From Synergistaceae bacterium (lineage in GTDB: Bacteria > Synergistota > Synergistia > Synergistales > Aminobacteriaceae): 55,062 nt of DNA. The notes beneath the pieces were generated by a model. It was not told where the DNA came from and searched no databases. It saw only the letters and a program-made list of their open reading frames with translations. Made by a program: the position numbers and the translations under genes. Positions 34,643 through 42,566 of the stretch are shown here, piece by piece; position 1 is the stretch's first letter; every line of letters begins with the position of its first letter. The stretch is taken from assembly GCA_017448795.1 (NCBI GenBank), contig JAFSKV010000062.1, positions 1 to 55,062 of the forward strand, in the 5' to 3' direction.

Positions 34643-35638
34643 ATGAAGAAGTTAATCAACGGCGTGGAAGATATTGTTGACGAGATGCTTGACGGAATGA
34701 CTGCGGCATATCCCCAGTACGTGAAGAGGCTTGAGGGCTTCAACGTCCTTGTACGTGCTGGCGGAAATCCGGGAAAAGTCGCGTTAGTGTCAGGCGGCGG
34801 TTCTGGTCATGAGCCATCACACGGGGGCTTTGTCGGGCGGGGAATGCTTGACGGTGCTGTTGCGGGCGAAGTGTTCACGTCCCCGACACCCGATCAGGTC
34901 TACGAGGCTGTGAAGGCAGTCAACGGCGGAAAAGGAGTCCTCCTCATCATCAAGAACTACACGGGCGATGTGATGAATTTCGAGATGGCTGAAGAGATGG
35001 CGGCTGACGAGGGCATCACGGTTGACCATGTTGTTGTTGCTGACGATGTGGCGGTGCAGAACTCGACGTGGACGACAGGAAGGCGCGGGATTGCCGGGAC
35101 GGTTCTGGTACACAAAATCGCGGGGGCATGTGCTGAATCCGGGGCGGAGCTTGCTGACGTGAAGAGAGTCGCGGAAAAGGTCATCGCAAACGTGCGCTCA
35201 ATGGGTATGGCCGTCAACGCCTGCACAGTCCCTGCGGCGGGGAAACCGAGCTTTGAGCTTGCGGATGACGAAATCGAGATTGGCATCGGCATTCACGGCG
35301 AGCCCGGAACTCACCGTGAGAAGATTTCCAGCGTCAACGAGATTGCGGACAAGCTGCTTGAGAAGATATTTGCCGAGGGGATATACGCGGCTGGTGATGA
35401 GGTTGCTGTTCTGGTGAACGGTATGGGCGGGACTCCGCTGATGGAGCTTCTTGTTGCTAACAAGCACGTGAAGGAAGTCGTCGAGAGCCGTGGGCTGAAG
35501 GTTGCGCGGACGATTGTCGGTAACTACATGACCTCGCTCGACATGGAGGGCTTCTCGGTTACCCTGCTGAAGCTGGATGACGAGCTGAAGGGATTCCTGA
35601 ATGCTCCTGCGGACACTCCCGCGTTCGTCCAGTTCTAG
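34643..35638 (+). CDS. dhaK: Dihydroxyacetone kinase subunit K
   Basis: Binds dihydroxyacetone covalently as a hemiaminal and presents it for phosphorylation by DhaL-ADP. 331 residues; the substrate-binding histidine is His218 in GIGIHGEPG, the same number as in E. coli DhaK. GGGSGHEPSHGGFVGRGMLDGAV and NYTGDVMNFEMA are also typical. Starts 12 bases after dhaM with AAGGAGGAATAATC before the ATG. Gene order here is L-M-K rather than the common K-L-M. An intrinsic terminator follows. Confidence 0.96.
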   Translation: MKKLINGVEDIVDEMLDGMTAAYPQYVKRLEGFNVLVRAGGNPGKVALVSGGGSGHEPSHGGFVGRGMLDGAVAGEVFTSPTPDQVYEAVKAVNGGKGVLLIIKNYTGDVMNFEMAEEMAADEGITVDHVVVADDVAVQNSTWTTGRRGIAGTVLVHKIAGACAESGAELADVKRVAEKVIANVRSMGMAVNACTVPAAGKPSFELADDEIEIGIGIHGEPGTHREKISSVNEIADKLLEKIFAEGIYAAGDEVAVLVNGMGGTPLMELLVANKHVKEVVESRGLKVARTIVGNYMTSLDMEGFSVTLLKLDDELKGFLNAPADTPAFVQF

Positions 35639-35649
35639 GGAATGAGGTT

Positions 35650-35685
35650 GCCCCCTCTCTGCAACATTGGGAGGGGGATTCTTCT
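35650..35685 (+). terminator. Intrinsic terminator of the dha operon
   Basis: CCCCCTC pairs with GAGGGGG around a TCTGCAACATTGG loop, followed by ATTCTTCTTG, 12 bases after the dhaK stop and just before the convergent membrane 4Fe-4S gene. Confidence 0.65.
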
Positions 35686-35687
35686 TG

Positions 35688-36272
35688 CTATTGCCTCTCG
35701 TTCCCCCCGCGAACCCGGCATATCACCTGCGTAACCGCCCCCATCGGGCAGAACGCGCACCACGTCCTAGGACGGTACAACGCCATCACAGCCAGCCCTA
35801 TAAGCGCGCTCGTCAGCATGAGGCTGTACAGCCCGTAAGCGAACTGAACCGCCCAGTCCGGGACAATCCCCGCGACATTCGCCCAGCCCCAAGGAACACG
35901 GAACACCCACAACAGTTTGACCGTCTCACTCACCGGCCTTGCGCCCCCGAAAACGAGCCATGACTGCCAGCACACATTCGCGAACATGGCCATGAAGAAC
36001 ACGAGGAATGCATACCTGAACCACGACGACCGCATCCATCCCGGAGCGAGCTTCCCCCGCGAGCACCTGAGCTTTCCCGGCAGGTACGCGAAGAGCTGGC
36101 TCCGTCCGCAGAGATGGTTGCAGAAGTACTTATTGCCCCCGAAAACCGCGAACATCAACGGGAGCATGAAGTCAATCATCCCCAGCCACGCAAAAAGTAT
36201 GTTGAACATCCCCAGCGCGAAATACACGATCGGCCACACCCACAAGAAATCCCGCCAGGTCTTACGCCTCAT
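35688..36272 (-). CDS. Membrane protein with 4Fe-4S cysteine motifs (NapH/YccM-like)
   Basis: A 194-residue inner-membrane protein with about four hydrophobic helices (about 10-45, 85-110, 140-170) and two cysteine motifs facing loops: FCNHLCGRSQLF (about 50-61) and WCAFCPMGAVTQVIC (about 170-185), as in the polyferredoxin-like membrane subunits NapH, YccM and NosR-C-terminal. It likely passes electrons between quinones or membrane partners and the small ferredoxin encoded just upstream, with which it overlaps by 11 bases. The catalytic partner is not in the window. Confidence 0.75.
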   Translation of the reverse strand: MRRKTWRDFLWVWPIVYFALGMFNILFAWLGMIDFMLPLMFAVFGGNKYFCNHLCGRSQLFAYLPGKLRCSRGKLAPGWMRSSWFRYAFLVFFMAMFANVCWQSWLVFGGARPVSETVKLLWVFRVPWGWANVAGIVPDWAVQFAYGLYSLMLTSALIGLAVMALYRPRTWCAFCPMGAVTQVICRVRGGNERQ

Positions 36273-36459
36273 CCGTCATCACCTCAATCACCCCGGCCGG
36301 GCAGGTTCGTGCGCAAAGCCCGCAGCCCACGCATAATTTCCTGTCGACAACAGCGTACATTCCCCGCCAGATTGTTACTGCCCCTCTCGGACAGACATTC
36401 ATACACGCCCCGCATGATACGCAGGATTTTGTGTTGACCTGAGCAAATCTCTTCGCCAA
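36262..36459 (-). CDS. Small 2[4Fe-4S] ferredoxin
   Basis: A 65-residue ferredoxin with two complete cluster motifs, CVSCGACMNVCPRGA and CVGCGLCARTCPAGV. The start is TTG at 36459, preceded by GAGGAGGGG with five bases of spacing; the open frame continues upstream but over the fapR promoter. It overlaps the membrane 4Fe-4S gene by 11 bases, so the two probably form one electron-transfer pair. It is divergent from fapR; TATAAT on this strand at 36486-36481 is a candidate -10. Confidence 0.85.
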   Translation of the reverse strand: MAKRFAQVNTKSCVSCGACMNVCPRGAVTIWRGMYAVVDRKLCVGCGLCARTCPAGVIEVMTDEA

Positions 36460-36490
36460 AATTACCCCTCCTCTGAGTAAATTATACAGG

Positions 36491-36519
36491 TTGACGAAAT
36501 CACCAACGGCAAATATACT
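36491..36519 (+). promoter_or_regulatory. Sigma70-type promoter of the fapR-plsX-fab operon
   Basis: TTGACG at 36491-36496 and TATACT at 36514-36519, spaced by 17 bases: one mismatch in each hexamer at most. Transcription would start near 36526, leaving the FapR operator inside the 5' leader. Confidence 0.7.
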
Positions 36520-36550
36520 TTGCGCCAAAATCCCAGCTGGCAGTGAGGTA

Positions 36551-36567
36551 TTATTATCAGGTGCTAA
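36551..36567. promoter_or_regulatory. Probable FapR operator
   Basis: On the minus strand the site reads TTAGCACCTGATAATAA, which agrees at 15 of 17 positions with the known FapR core TTAGTACCTGATACTAA, an inverted repeat. It lies about 25 bases after the predicted transcription start and covers the likely GTG start of fapR, so bound FapR would block the operon that encodes it. Confidence 0.7.
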
Positions 36568-37124
36568 AAGATAAGCCCGCAAGAAAATTACGGCAGGACG
36601 TTCTGGCCAAGATACTGGAATCAAATCCCATGATTACGGACAACGAGCTTGCTTCACGCCTTGAGGTCAGCGTCTCGACCGTGAGGCTTGACCGCGCATT
36701 AATGGGAGTCCCGGAACTACGCGAGCGCATCCGGTCAATGGCACAGGACGCAATGAGCCGCCTAAAGTCCCTGAGACCGTCGGAAGTCATCGGCGACCTT
36801 CTTGAGCTTGAGCCGGACAAATGGGCGTTGTCTGTGCTGAGAACCGCCAAGGATATGGCCTTCAGGTTCACCGACATAGTCAGCGACAATTACGTTTACG
36901 CTCAGGCTGGCTCAATCGCTGTTGCCGCCATCAACGCCGCGAGCGCGATAATAGCGTCAATGCGGGGGCAGTACAGCGGCCATGCCCACGTGGGTGATGT
37001 TCTCATTGCGAGGGCAAAAGTAGGCGTGAACCATGACGGCAGAAAGATCGTCAGCGTCCGGACAAAAGCAGGAGACCGTGAAATCTTCGTGGGACGCTTC
37101 ATCATCGAGGTGATAGAACATTGA
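36561..37124 (+). CDS. fapR: Fatty-acid biosynthesis transcriptional repressor FapR
   Basis: DNA-binding repressor of lipid synthesis released by malonyl-CoA or malonyl-ACP. In 187 residues it has an N-terminal DeoR-like helix-turn-helix (ITDNELASRLEVSVSTVRLDRALMGVPELRERI, about 22-55), which closely parallels Bacillus FapR, a linker helix with PSEVIGDLLELE, and a hot-dog (thioesterase-like, non-catalytic) effector domain (about 80-187) with AQAGSIAVAAIN and FVGRFIIEV. The start is probably GTG at 36561 (GAGG 12 bases upstream); GTG at 36543 is an alternative. The stop overlaps the plsX TTG. A FapR operator spans its start. Confidence 0.88.
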   Translation: MLKDKPARKLRQDVLAKILESNPMITDNELASRLEVSVSTVRLDRALMGVPELRERIRSMAQDAMSRLKSLRPSEVIGDLLELEPDKWALSVLRTAKDMAFRFTDIVSDNYVYAQAGSIAVAAINAASAIIASMRGQYSGHAHVGDVLIARAKVGVNHDGRKIVSVRTKAGDREIFVGRFIIEVIEH

Positions 37125-38107
37125 GCGGCAAAATCACAATAGCCCTTGACGCTATGGGAGGAGACAACGCACCCGCCGAAATCTGCAAGGGAGCTTACGA
37201 GGCCTGCACACAGTATGACGACATAGAGATTGTGCTGACTGGAGACACCGAGCGCATAAAGTCATGTCTCACGGAGCATCCACGCATACACATCCAGCAC
37301 GCGACGGAAATCATTGACCCCGACGAGCACCCCGCCAACGCCATCCGCAAGAAGAAAGACTCAAGCCTCCGCGTGGCTATGGAGATGGTCAGGCGAGGAG
37401 ACGCACAGGGACTCATCAGCGCAGGCAGCACGGGAGCAATCGTAGCGGGAGGAGTTCTTGTTGTTGGACGTATTGAGGGTATTGACCGCCCGGCATTGGG
37501 AGTCCCGATTCCGTCAACAGGAAACGTAACATTCATGCTTGACGTTGGGGCAACAGTCAGGTGCAAGCCGGAGAATTTGCTGCAGTTCGCGCTTATGGGG
37601 AGCGTGTATTCACGGAAGATACTCGGAGTCGACAGCCCCCGCGTGAAAATTCTCTCCAACGGAAGCGAGGACATCAAGGGCGATGACACTGTGCTTGCGG
37701 CGCGTGAACTCATCGAGAAGCAGGGCAGTATGAATTTCGGCGGCTACATTGAGGGCAACGAGGTATTTTTCGGGAAGGCTGATGTTGTTGTTTGCGACGG
37801 CTTCAACGGGAATATTGCGCTCAAACTCGGCGAGGGGCTGATACAGGGCTTGAAGTCAATGCTGACGGAGGAAATCAAGAAATCCTTCATGGCCAAAGCC
37901 GGAATATTGCTCCTTGCTCCTACAGTCAAGAAATTGCTTGCACGTTTCAGCTACGAGAAATACGGCGGGACTCCGCTGCTTGGGGTGAAGGGGGCTGTGC
38001 TTAAGGCTCACGGGCGCTCGAAGTCCCCGGCAATAGTCAGCGCGATTTCAGCCGCAAGGAAATTCATAGCAGAAGACGGAACATCACAGATTAACCGCGA
38101 AATATAG
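37121..38107 (+). CDS. plsX: Phosphate acyltransferase PlsX
   Basis: Converts acyl-ACP to acyl-phosphate, the donor for PlsY in phosphatidic-acid synthesis; a soluble, membrane-associated enzyme. 328 residues with IALDAMGGDNAP at the N-terminus, SAGSTGAIVAGG, GVPIPSTG, and VVCDGFNGNIALKLGEG. The start is TTG at 37121, inside the fapR end, matching the family start. Second gene of the FapR operon and a standard FapR target. Confidence 0.96.
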   Translation: MSGKITIALDAMGGDNAPAEICKGAYEACTQYDDIEIVLTGDTERIKSCLTEHPRIHIQHATEIIDPDEHPANAIRKKKDSSLRVAMEMVRRGDAQGLISAGSTGAIVAGGVLVVGRIEGIDRPALGVPIPSTGNVTFMLDVGATVRCKPENLLQFALMGSVYSRKILGVDSPRVKILSNGSEDIKGDDTVLAARELIEKQGSMNFGGYIEGNEVFFGKADVVVCDGFNGNIALKLGEGLIQGLKSMLTEEIKKSFMAKAGILLLAPTVKKLLARFSYEKYGGTPLLGVKGAVLKAHGRSKSPAIVSAISAARKFIAEDGTSQINREI

Positions 38108-38134
38108 ACAGCAGTAACACACAGAGGTGAAAGA

Positions 38135-39247
38135 ATGGTACAGACACAAGACAAGTCAGCAACACAAGGCACGTCAACAGCACAAGCCAGCGCAGAGACA
38201 CCCGCCCGCCCGTCAACACAAGACAAGTCAACAGCGCAAGACAGCTCAACAGCACAGGCCAGCGCAAAGACACCCGGCCATGCGTGGACAATAGCCAGCC
38301 TCAAGCGCGAGGACAACAGGATATGTCGGCTGCTAGGCACGGAATACCCAATCATACAGGGCGGAATGGCATGGGTAGCGAACGCCGAATTAGCCTCAGC
38401 CGTCAGCAACGCAGGAGGACTCGGAATAATCGCCGCCGCCGCAACTCCCCCCGACATCCTCGAACAGGAAATCCTCAAGGCAAAATCCCTCCTCAAGCCG
38501 GGAAAACCCTTCGGCCTCAACATCATGCTCATGTCCCCGACAGCAGAAGCCGCCCTCGAAGTTGCCGTGAAGCACAAAGTCCCGGTTGTAACGACAGGAG
38601 CAGGCAGCCCCGGTAAATTCCTCGAACGCCTCAAGCCCCTAGGAACAATCGTTATCCCCGTTGTAGCGTCAGTAACTCAGGCCCGGCGCGTCGAAAAGCA
38701 GGGAGCTGATGCAGTCATCGCTGAGGGAATGGAGGCAGGCGGTCATATCGGCGAGCTTACGACAATGGTACTCACTCCGCAGATCTCGCAGGCCGTCAAG
38801 ATTCCAGTCGTTTGCGCCGGGGGTGTTGCTGACGGACGGGGAATCGTCGCCGCATTCGCTCTTGGTGCTGAGGGAGTGCAGGTAGGGACTCGCTTCATCT
38901 GCTGTGAGGAATGCACCGTTCACCCCAACTACAAGAAGGCAGTGATCGATGCCCGCGACAGGTCAACAGCTATCACAGGTCAGAGTCTCGGTCATCCCGT
39001 AAGGTGTCTGCGCAACAAGCTCACGGCAGAATTTGAGCGTCTCGAACACGACAACGCCCCCGCGTCAGAGATTGAGGCACTCGGAACGGGCAAGCTCAGG
39101 GCGGCGGTTGTTGACGGCGACACTGAATGGGGCTCGCTCATGTCGGGTCAGTCGGCGGCGATGGTCAACGACATTCTTCCGGCAAGGGACATAATCACCC
39201 GGATGTTCTCGGAGGCTGAAGCGATTCTTGCGGGGGTGAGGGCATGA
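38135..39247 (+). CDS. fabK: Enoyl-ACP reductase II FabK with a duplicated low-complexity N-terminus
   Basis: FMN-dependent NAD(P)H enoyl-ACP reductase for the last step of fatty-acid elongation. From residue ~57 on it is a normal FabK: ICRLLGTEYPIIQGGMAWVANAELASAVSNAGGLGIIAAA, FGLNIMLMSP, DAVIAEGMEAGGHIG, VCAGGVADGRGIVAAFALGAEGVQVGTRF. The first ~50 residues are extra: two tandem copies of a 24-residue Ser/Thr/Ala/Gln-rich unit starting DKS. The extension is probably real because AGAGGTGA precedes the ATG at 38135 and no ATG, GTG or TTG occurs in frame before the FabK core. Stop overlaps fabD by four bases (ATGA). Confidence 0.93.
   Translation: MVQTQDKSATQGTSTAQASAETPARPSTQDKSTAQDSSTAQASAKTPGHAWTIASLKREDNRICRLLGTEYPIIQGGMAWVANAELASAVSNAGGLGIIAAAATPPDILEQEILKAKSLLKPGKPFGLNIMLMSPTAEAALEVAVKHKVPVVTTGAGSPGKFLERLKPLGTIVIPVVASVTQARRVEKQGADAVIAEGMEAGGHIGELTTMVLTPQISQAVKIPVVCAGGVADGRGIVAAFALGAEGVQVGTRFICCEECTVHPNYKKAVIDARDRSTAITGQSLGHPVRCLRNKLTAEFERLEHDNAPASEIEALGTGKLRAAVVDGDTEWGSLMSGQSAAMVNDILPARDIITRMFSEAEAILAGVRA
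38144..38287 (+). repeat. 72-bp imperfect tandem duplication within fabK
   Basis: Copies at 38144-38215 and 38216-38287 both begin ACACAAGACAAGTC and share most of their length, including a GCACARGCCAGCGCARAGACACC block. The duplication is in frame, giving 24-residue units DKSATQGTSTAQASAETPAR... and DKSTAQDSSTAQASAKTPG.... Confidence 0.85.
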
Positions 39248-40185
39248 GCTGCGCGTTAGTTTTTCCCGGCCAGGGCTCGCAGTCCGTTGGAATGGGGCGC
39301 GAGCTGTACGAGGCTTTTCCGTCAGCAAAAAACGTATTCGATGAAGCCGATGATGCTTTGTCCGAACACTTGAGCCGACTCATCTTCGAGGGTAATGCTA
39401 ATGAGCTGACCCTCACGAGGAACGCACAGCCCGCAATTATGACCGTGAGCATCGCCGCGCTTCGTGTGCTTACTGGTGAGATGGGCGCGGAGATTTCACC
39501 ATCATTCATGGCCGGGCACAGTCTCGGTGAGTACACTGCGCTGACAGCCGCGGGGGTAATCCCGTTTGCTGACGCTGTGAGGCTCGTGCGCAACCGCGGG
39601 GCTTTCATGCAGGAAGCAGTACCGGAAGGAGTCGGAGGAATGGCGGCACTTGTCGGAGCGAGCCATGATGACGCGGAGAAGCTCTGTGAGTCAGTCGCCC
39701 CGAATGGTGAAGTCAGCCCTGCGAACTTCAACTGTCCCGGCCAGGTCGTTATCTCAGGGTTGACGGAGTTTGTTGACGCGGCAATCTCTCAGGCAAAATC
39801 CTTCGGCATAAAACGCGCCGTGAAGCTCTCTGTCAGCGCGCCCTTCCACAGCCAGTACATGAAGCCCGCCGCCGAGAAGTTACGCTCCGAGTTCGCAAAA
39901 ATCACGTGGCATGACGCAAATTATGACATCATCGCCAACGTTGACGCAAAGCCAGTGAGAGCCGCGAGCGATATTCAGGCCAGACTCTACGCACAGACGT
40001 TCAGCCCGGTTTTGTGGGAGGACAGTGTTGCGTTCATGGCCGACTCAGGTGTCGAGGCTTTCTACGAGATCGGGCCGGGTGAAGTGCTGTCAGGCCTCAT
40101 CAAGAAATGCCGCAAGGGACTCGCCCTCATGTCAGCAGGAACTCCCGGAAAGCTCGAAGCCCTGCGCGAAAAGTTAGGAGGCTGA
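39244..40185 (+). CDS. fabD: Malonyl-CoA:ACP transacylase
   Basis: Loads malonyl groups onto acyl carrier protein. 313 residues, normal length; VFPGQGSQSVGMGREL at the N-terminus, nucleophile Ser93 in GHSLGEYTAL, RGAFMQEAVPEGVGGMAAL with the malonate-binding Arg, and the catalytic His in SAPFHSQYMKPA. ATG overlaps the fabK stop; fabG follows three bases after its stop. Confidence 0.96.
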   Translation: MSCALVFPGQGSQSVGMGRELYEAFPSAKNVFDEADDALSEHLSRLIFEGNANELTLTRNAQPAIMTVSIAALRVLTGEMGAEISPSFMAGHSLGEYTALTAAGVIPFADAVRLVRNRGAFMQEAVPEGVGGMAALVGASHDDAEKLCESVAPNGEVSPANFNCPGQVVISGLTEFVDAAISQAKSFGIKRAVKLSVSAPFHSQYMKPAAEKLRSEFAKITWHDANYDIIANVDAKPVRAASDIQARLYAQTFSPVLWEDSVAFMADSGVEAFYEIGPGEVLSGLIKKCRKGLALMSAGTPGKLEALREKLGG

Positions 40186-40188
40186 CCC

Positions 40189-40923
40189 ATGCTCGCACTA
40201 ATCACAGGAGCCGCAAAAGGCATAGGACGCGCAATCACCCTTCAGCTCGCTCATGACGGGTTCGACGTTGCCATCAATTACGCGCACAGCGAGGAGGCCG
40301 CAATGTCTCTCAGGGATGAAGTGATGACTCTCTGCGTGAAGGCTGAAATTTTCCGGGCTGACGTGAGCGTCCAAGAGGAAGCCGCGAAAATGTTTGCTGA
40401 CGTTAAGGCATCATTCGGCGAAAATATTTCTGTCCTCGTCAACAACGCCGGAATCACCCGTGATACCCTCCTCATGAGGATGAAGGCTGAGGACTGGCTC
40501 GCGGTCATCAACACGAATCTCAACGCCGCCTTCTACTGCTCACAGCTCGCGGTCAAGGACATGGCAAAAGCCCGCTACGGTCGAATCATCAGCATATCCT
40601 CAGTCGTTGGCCTCGTGGGGAACGCCGGGCAGTGCAACTATTCCGCGTCAAAAGCTGGTATAATCGGCCTCACGAAATCCATCGCAAGAGAATACGCAGG
40701 CAGGGGCATAACCGCCAACGCGATAGCTCCGGGCTTTATCGATACGGGGATGACTGGTATACTGAAGCCGGAAGTGAAGGAAGGCATCCTCAAGTCCATA
40801 CCTGCCGGGCGCATCGGTGAGCCGGAAGAAGTGGCAAGAGCCGTGTCATTCTTCGCTTCAGAGAAGAGCGCATACATCACAGGACAGACCCTCGCAGTTG
40901 ACGGGGGAATGACAATGATTTAG
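40189..40923 (+). CDS. fabG: 3-oxoacyl-ACP reductase
   Basis: NADPH-dependent reduction of beta-ketoacyl-ACP, short-chain dehydrogenase family. 244 residues with nucleotide-binding GAAKGIG (7-13), NNAGITRD, and the catalytic triad Ser138, Tyr151 and Lys155 (YSASK), plus the C-terminal TGQTLAVDGGM. Located between fabD and acpP in the FapR operon; a possible extra promoter for acpP lies in its 3' end. Confidence 0.96.
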   Translation: MLALITGAAKGIGRAITLQLAHDGFDVAINYAHSEEAAMSLRDEVMTLCVKAEIFRADVSVQEEAAKMFADVKASFGENISVLVNNAGITRDTLLMRMKAEDWLAVINTNLNAAFYCSQLAVKDMAKARYGRIISISSVVGLVGNAGQCNYSASKAGIIGLTKSIAREYAGRGITANAIAPGFIDTGMTGILKPEVKEGILKSIPAGRIGEPEEVARAVSFFASEKSAYITGQTLAVDGGMTMI

Positions 40924-40926
40924 TAT
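40898..40926 (+). promoter_or_regulatory. Possible internal promoter for acpP
   Basis: TTGACG and TAGTAT hexamers with 17-base spacing, the -10 overlapping the fabG stop codon. It would start transcription about 35 bases before acpP, the most highly needed product of the cluster. Confidence 0.4.
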
Positions 40927-40966
40927 CATGCACAGTGAAATTATCCCTTGAAGGAGGTGAAGTAAC

Positions 40967-41218
40967 ATGACGAAAGAAGAAGCAGTGGCGAAGCTCAAAG
41001 CAATAGTGTCAGACCGCCTTGACGTTGAGGCCGACCAGGTTACGCCGGAGAAGTCGTTTGTTGAGGACCTCGGAGCAGACTCGCTTGACATCGTGGAGCT
41101 TATCATGGGAATCGAGGAAGAGTTCGACATCGAGATTCCTGACGAGGACGCGGAGAAGCTCACATCAGTAGGCGAGGCAATGAATTACACGCTGGGCAAA
41201 ATCGGCGTGGAAGACTAA
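40967..41218 (+). CDS. acpP: Acyl carrier protein
   Basis: Carries growing acyl chains on a phosphopantetheine arm. 83 residues, acidic, with the attachment Ser39 in [18 protein letters not shown]. The ribosome-binding site AAGGAGGTGA is a perfect anti-16S match, the strongest in this operon, consistent with high expression. A hairpin follows before fabF. Confidence 0.97.
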   Translation: MTKEEAVAKLKAIVSDRLDVEADQVTPEKSFVEDLGADSLDIVELIMGIEEEFDIEIPDEDAEKLTSVGEAMNYTLGKIGVED

Positions 41219-41245
41219 GAAGGCGTTGTACAGAAAATGCCATTT

Positions 41246-41287
41246 GACGGGGGATAGTCCGGCTTGCTGGTTCTGTCCCCCTGTTTC
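41246..41287 (+). terminator. Hairpin between acpP and fabF (partial terminator or processing site)
   Basis: GGGGGATAG pairs with CTGTCCCCC (with small irregularities) around a long loop, followed by only a weak TGTTTCAT tract. It is more likely an attenuator or an RNA-processing structure separating abundant acpP mRNA from fabF than a full stop. Confidence 0.45.
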
Positions 41288-41309
41288 ATATACAGGAGCG
41301 TGATTTCAC

Positions 41310-42566
41310 TTGACACACAAGAAACGCAGAGTAGTGGTAACAGGATTAGGCCCGGTGAGTCCGATTGCGGCTGGGAAAAATGACTACTGGCAGGCACTCC
41401 GTGAAGGGAGGAACGGAATACACAGCATAACGACGTTCGACCTTGGGGACTGCCCCGTAACATTCGGCGCGGAAATCCGGGACTTTGACCCCTCAGTCTA
41501 CATGCCGGGAAAAGAAGCCAAGCGCTCGGACCGGGCAATACAGTTCGCAGTAGCCGCCGCAAAATTGGCGGTTGAGGACTCAGGCTTGGACGTGAAGACA
41601 GTCGACCCCTATAGGCTGGGAGTGTACATAGGAACAGGCCAGGGCGGAATAGAGACCTCGTTCAACAACTTCCGCACGATGCTGGAAAAGGGCTCAAGAC
41701 GAGTCAGCCCCTACTTCATCCCCATGATGATAAGCAACATGTCAACCGCCTACGTGGCAATCGTTCTCGGCGCAAAAGGCCCGAATCTTTGTGTTGTTAC
41801 GGCATGTGCTACCTCCCTTCACTCAATGGGCGAGGCATATCACACAATCATCCGGGACGACGCTGACGTGATTATAGCGGGCGGGACTGAGGCGGCTTTA
41901 CGCACGATAGCGATTGCTGGCTTCGCGTCAATGAAGGCGTTATCCACCCGCAACGATGACCCGGAACACGCATCGAGACCGTTCGACCTCAACAGGGACG
42001 GCTTCGTCATGGGCGAGGGAGCCGGGGTTGTCGTCCTTGAGGAGCTGGAACACGCATTAGCACGGGGAGCGCACATTTACGCTGAGTTCACGGGCTACGG
42101 GACTTCATGCGACGCAGGCCACATCACAGCACCAGACCCGGAGGCAAAAGGAGCAGCCTACGCAACAGAGCGCGCAATCACAATGTCAGGCTGGGACAAG
42201 TCTCAGGTCGACTACATCAACGCTCACGGGACATCTACAGGCCTCAACGACAAGATGGAGGCAGGGATGATCAACCGCGTTTTTGGCGACAGGGCAAAGG
42301 ACATCACAGTAACGTCAACAAAATCCATGATTGGGCATTGCTTGGGGGCGGCAGGAGGGCTTGAGGTCATCGCGTCAATGCAGGCCATCGAGGAAGGCTA
42401 CATTCACCCAACGCTGAACTACGAGACTCCTGACCCGGATTGTGATATTACGCTGTCGGCAGGGGCAGGCGTGAACAGGAAGGTGGACAGGCTGCTTGTG
42501 AACAGCTTCGGTTTCGGCGGGCACAACGGAGTCCTCGCGTTTGAGAAATATGGCATCAGTGATTGA
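41310..42566 (+). CDS. fabF: 3-oxoacyl-ACP synthase II
   Basis: Condenses acyl-ACP with malonyl-ACP in chain elongation. 418 residues, KAS II type, with Cys166 nucleophile in VVTACATSLHS, the first His in INAHGTSTGLND, the second in KSMIGHCLGAAGG, and the C-terminal NSFGFGGHNGVLAF. The start is TTG at 41310 with CAGGAG about ten bases upstream. Its end overlaps the rnc start. There is no fabH in this cluster. Confidence 0.96.
   Translation: MTHKKRRVVVTGLGPVSPIAAGKNDYWQALREGRNGIHSITTFDLGDCPVTFGAEIRDFDPSVYMPGKEAKRSDRAIQFAVAAAKLAVEDSGLDVKTVDPYRLGVYIGTGQGGIETSFNNFRTMLEKGSRRVSPYFIPMMISNMSTAYVAIVLGAKGPNLCVVTACATSLHSMGEAYHTIIRDDADVIIAGGTEAALRTIAIAGFASMKALSTRNDDPEHASRPFDLNRDGFVMGEGAGVVVLEELEHALARGAHIYAEFTGYGTSCDAGHITAPDPEAKGAAYATERAITMSGWDKSQVDYINAHGTSTGLNDKMEAGMINRVFGDRAKDITVTSTKSMIGHCLGAAGGLEVIASMQAIEEGYIHPTLNYETPDPDCDITLSAGAGVNRKVDRLLVNSFGFGGHNGVLAFEKYGISD

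Noticed and set aside
38008-38634. 208-codon minus-strand open frame over plsX/fabK
   Set aside because: Shadow of the fabK sense frame and its 72-bp repeats; no ribosome-binding site and no family similarity.
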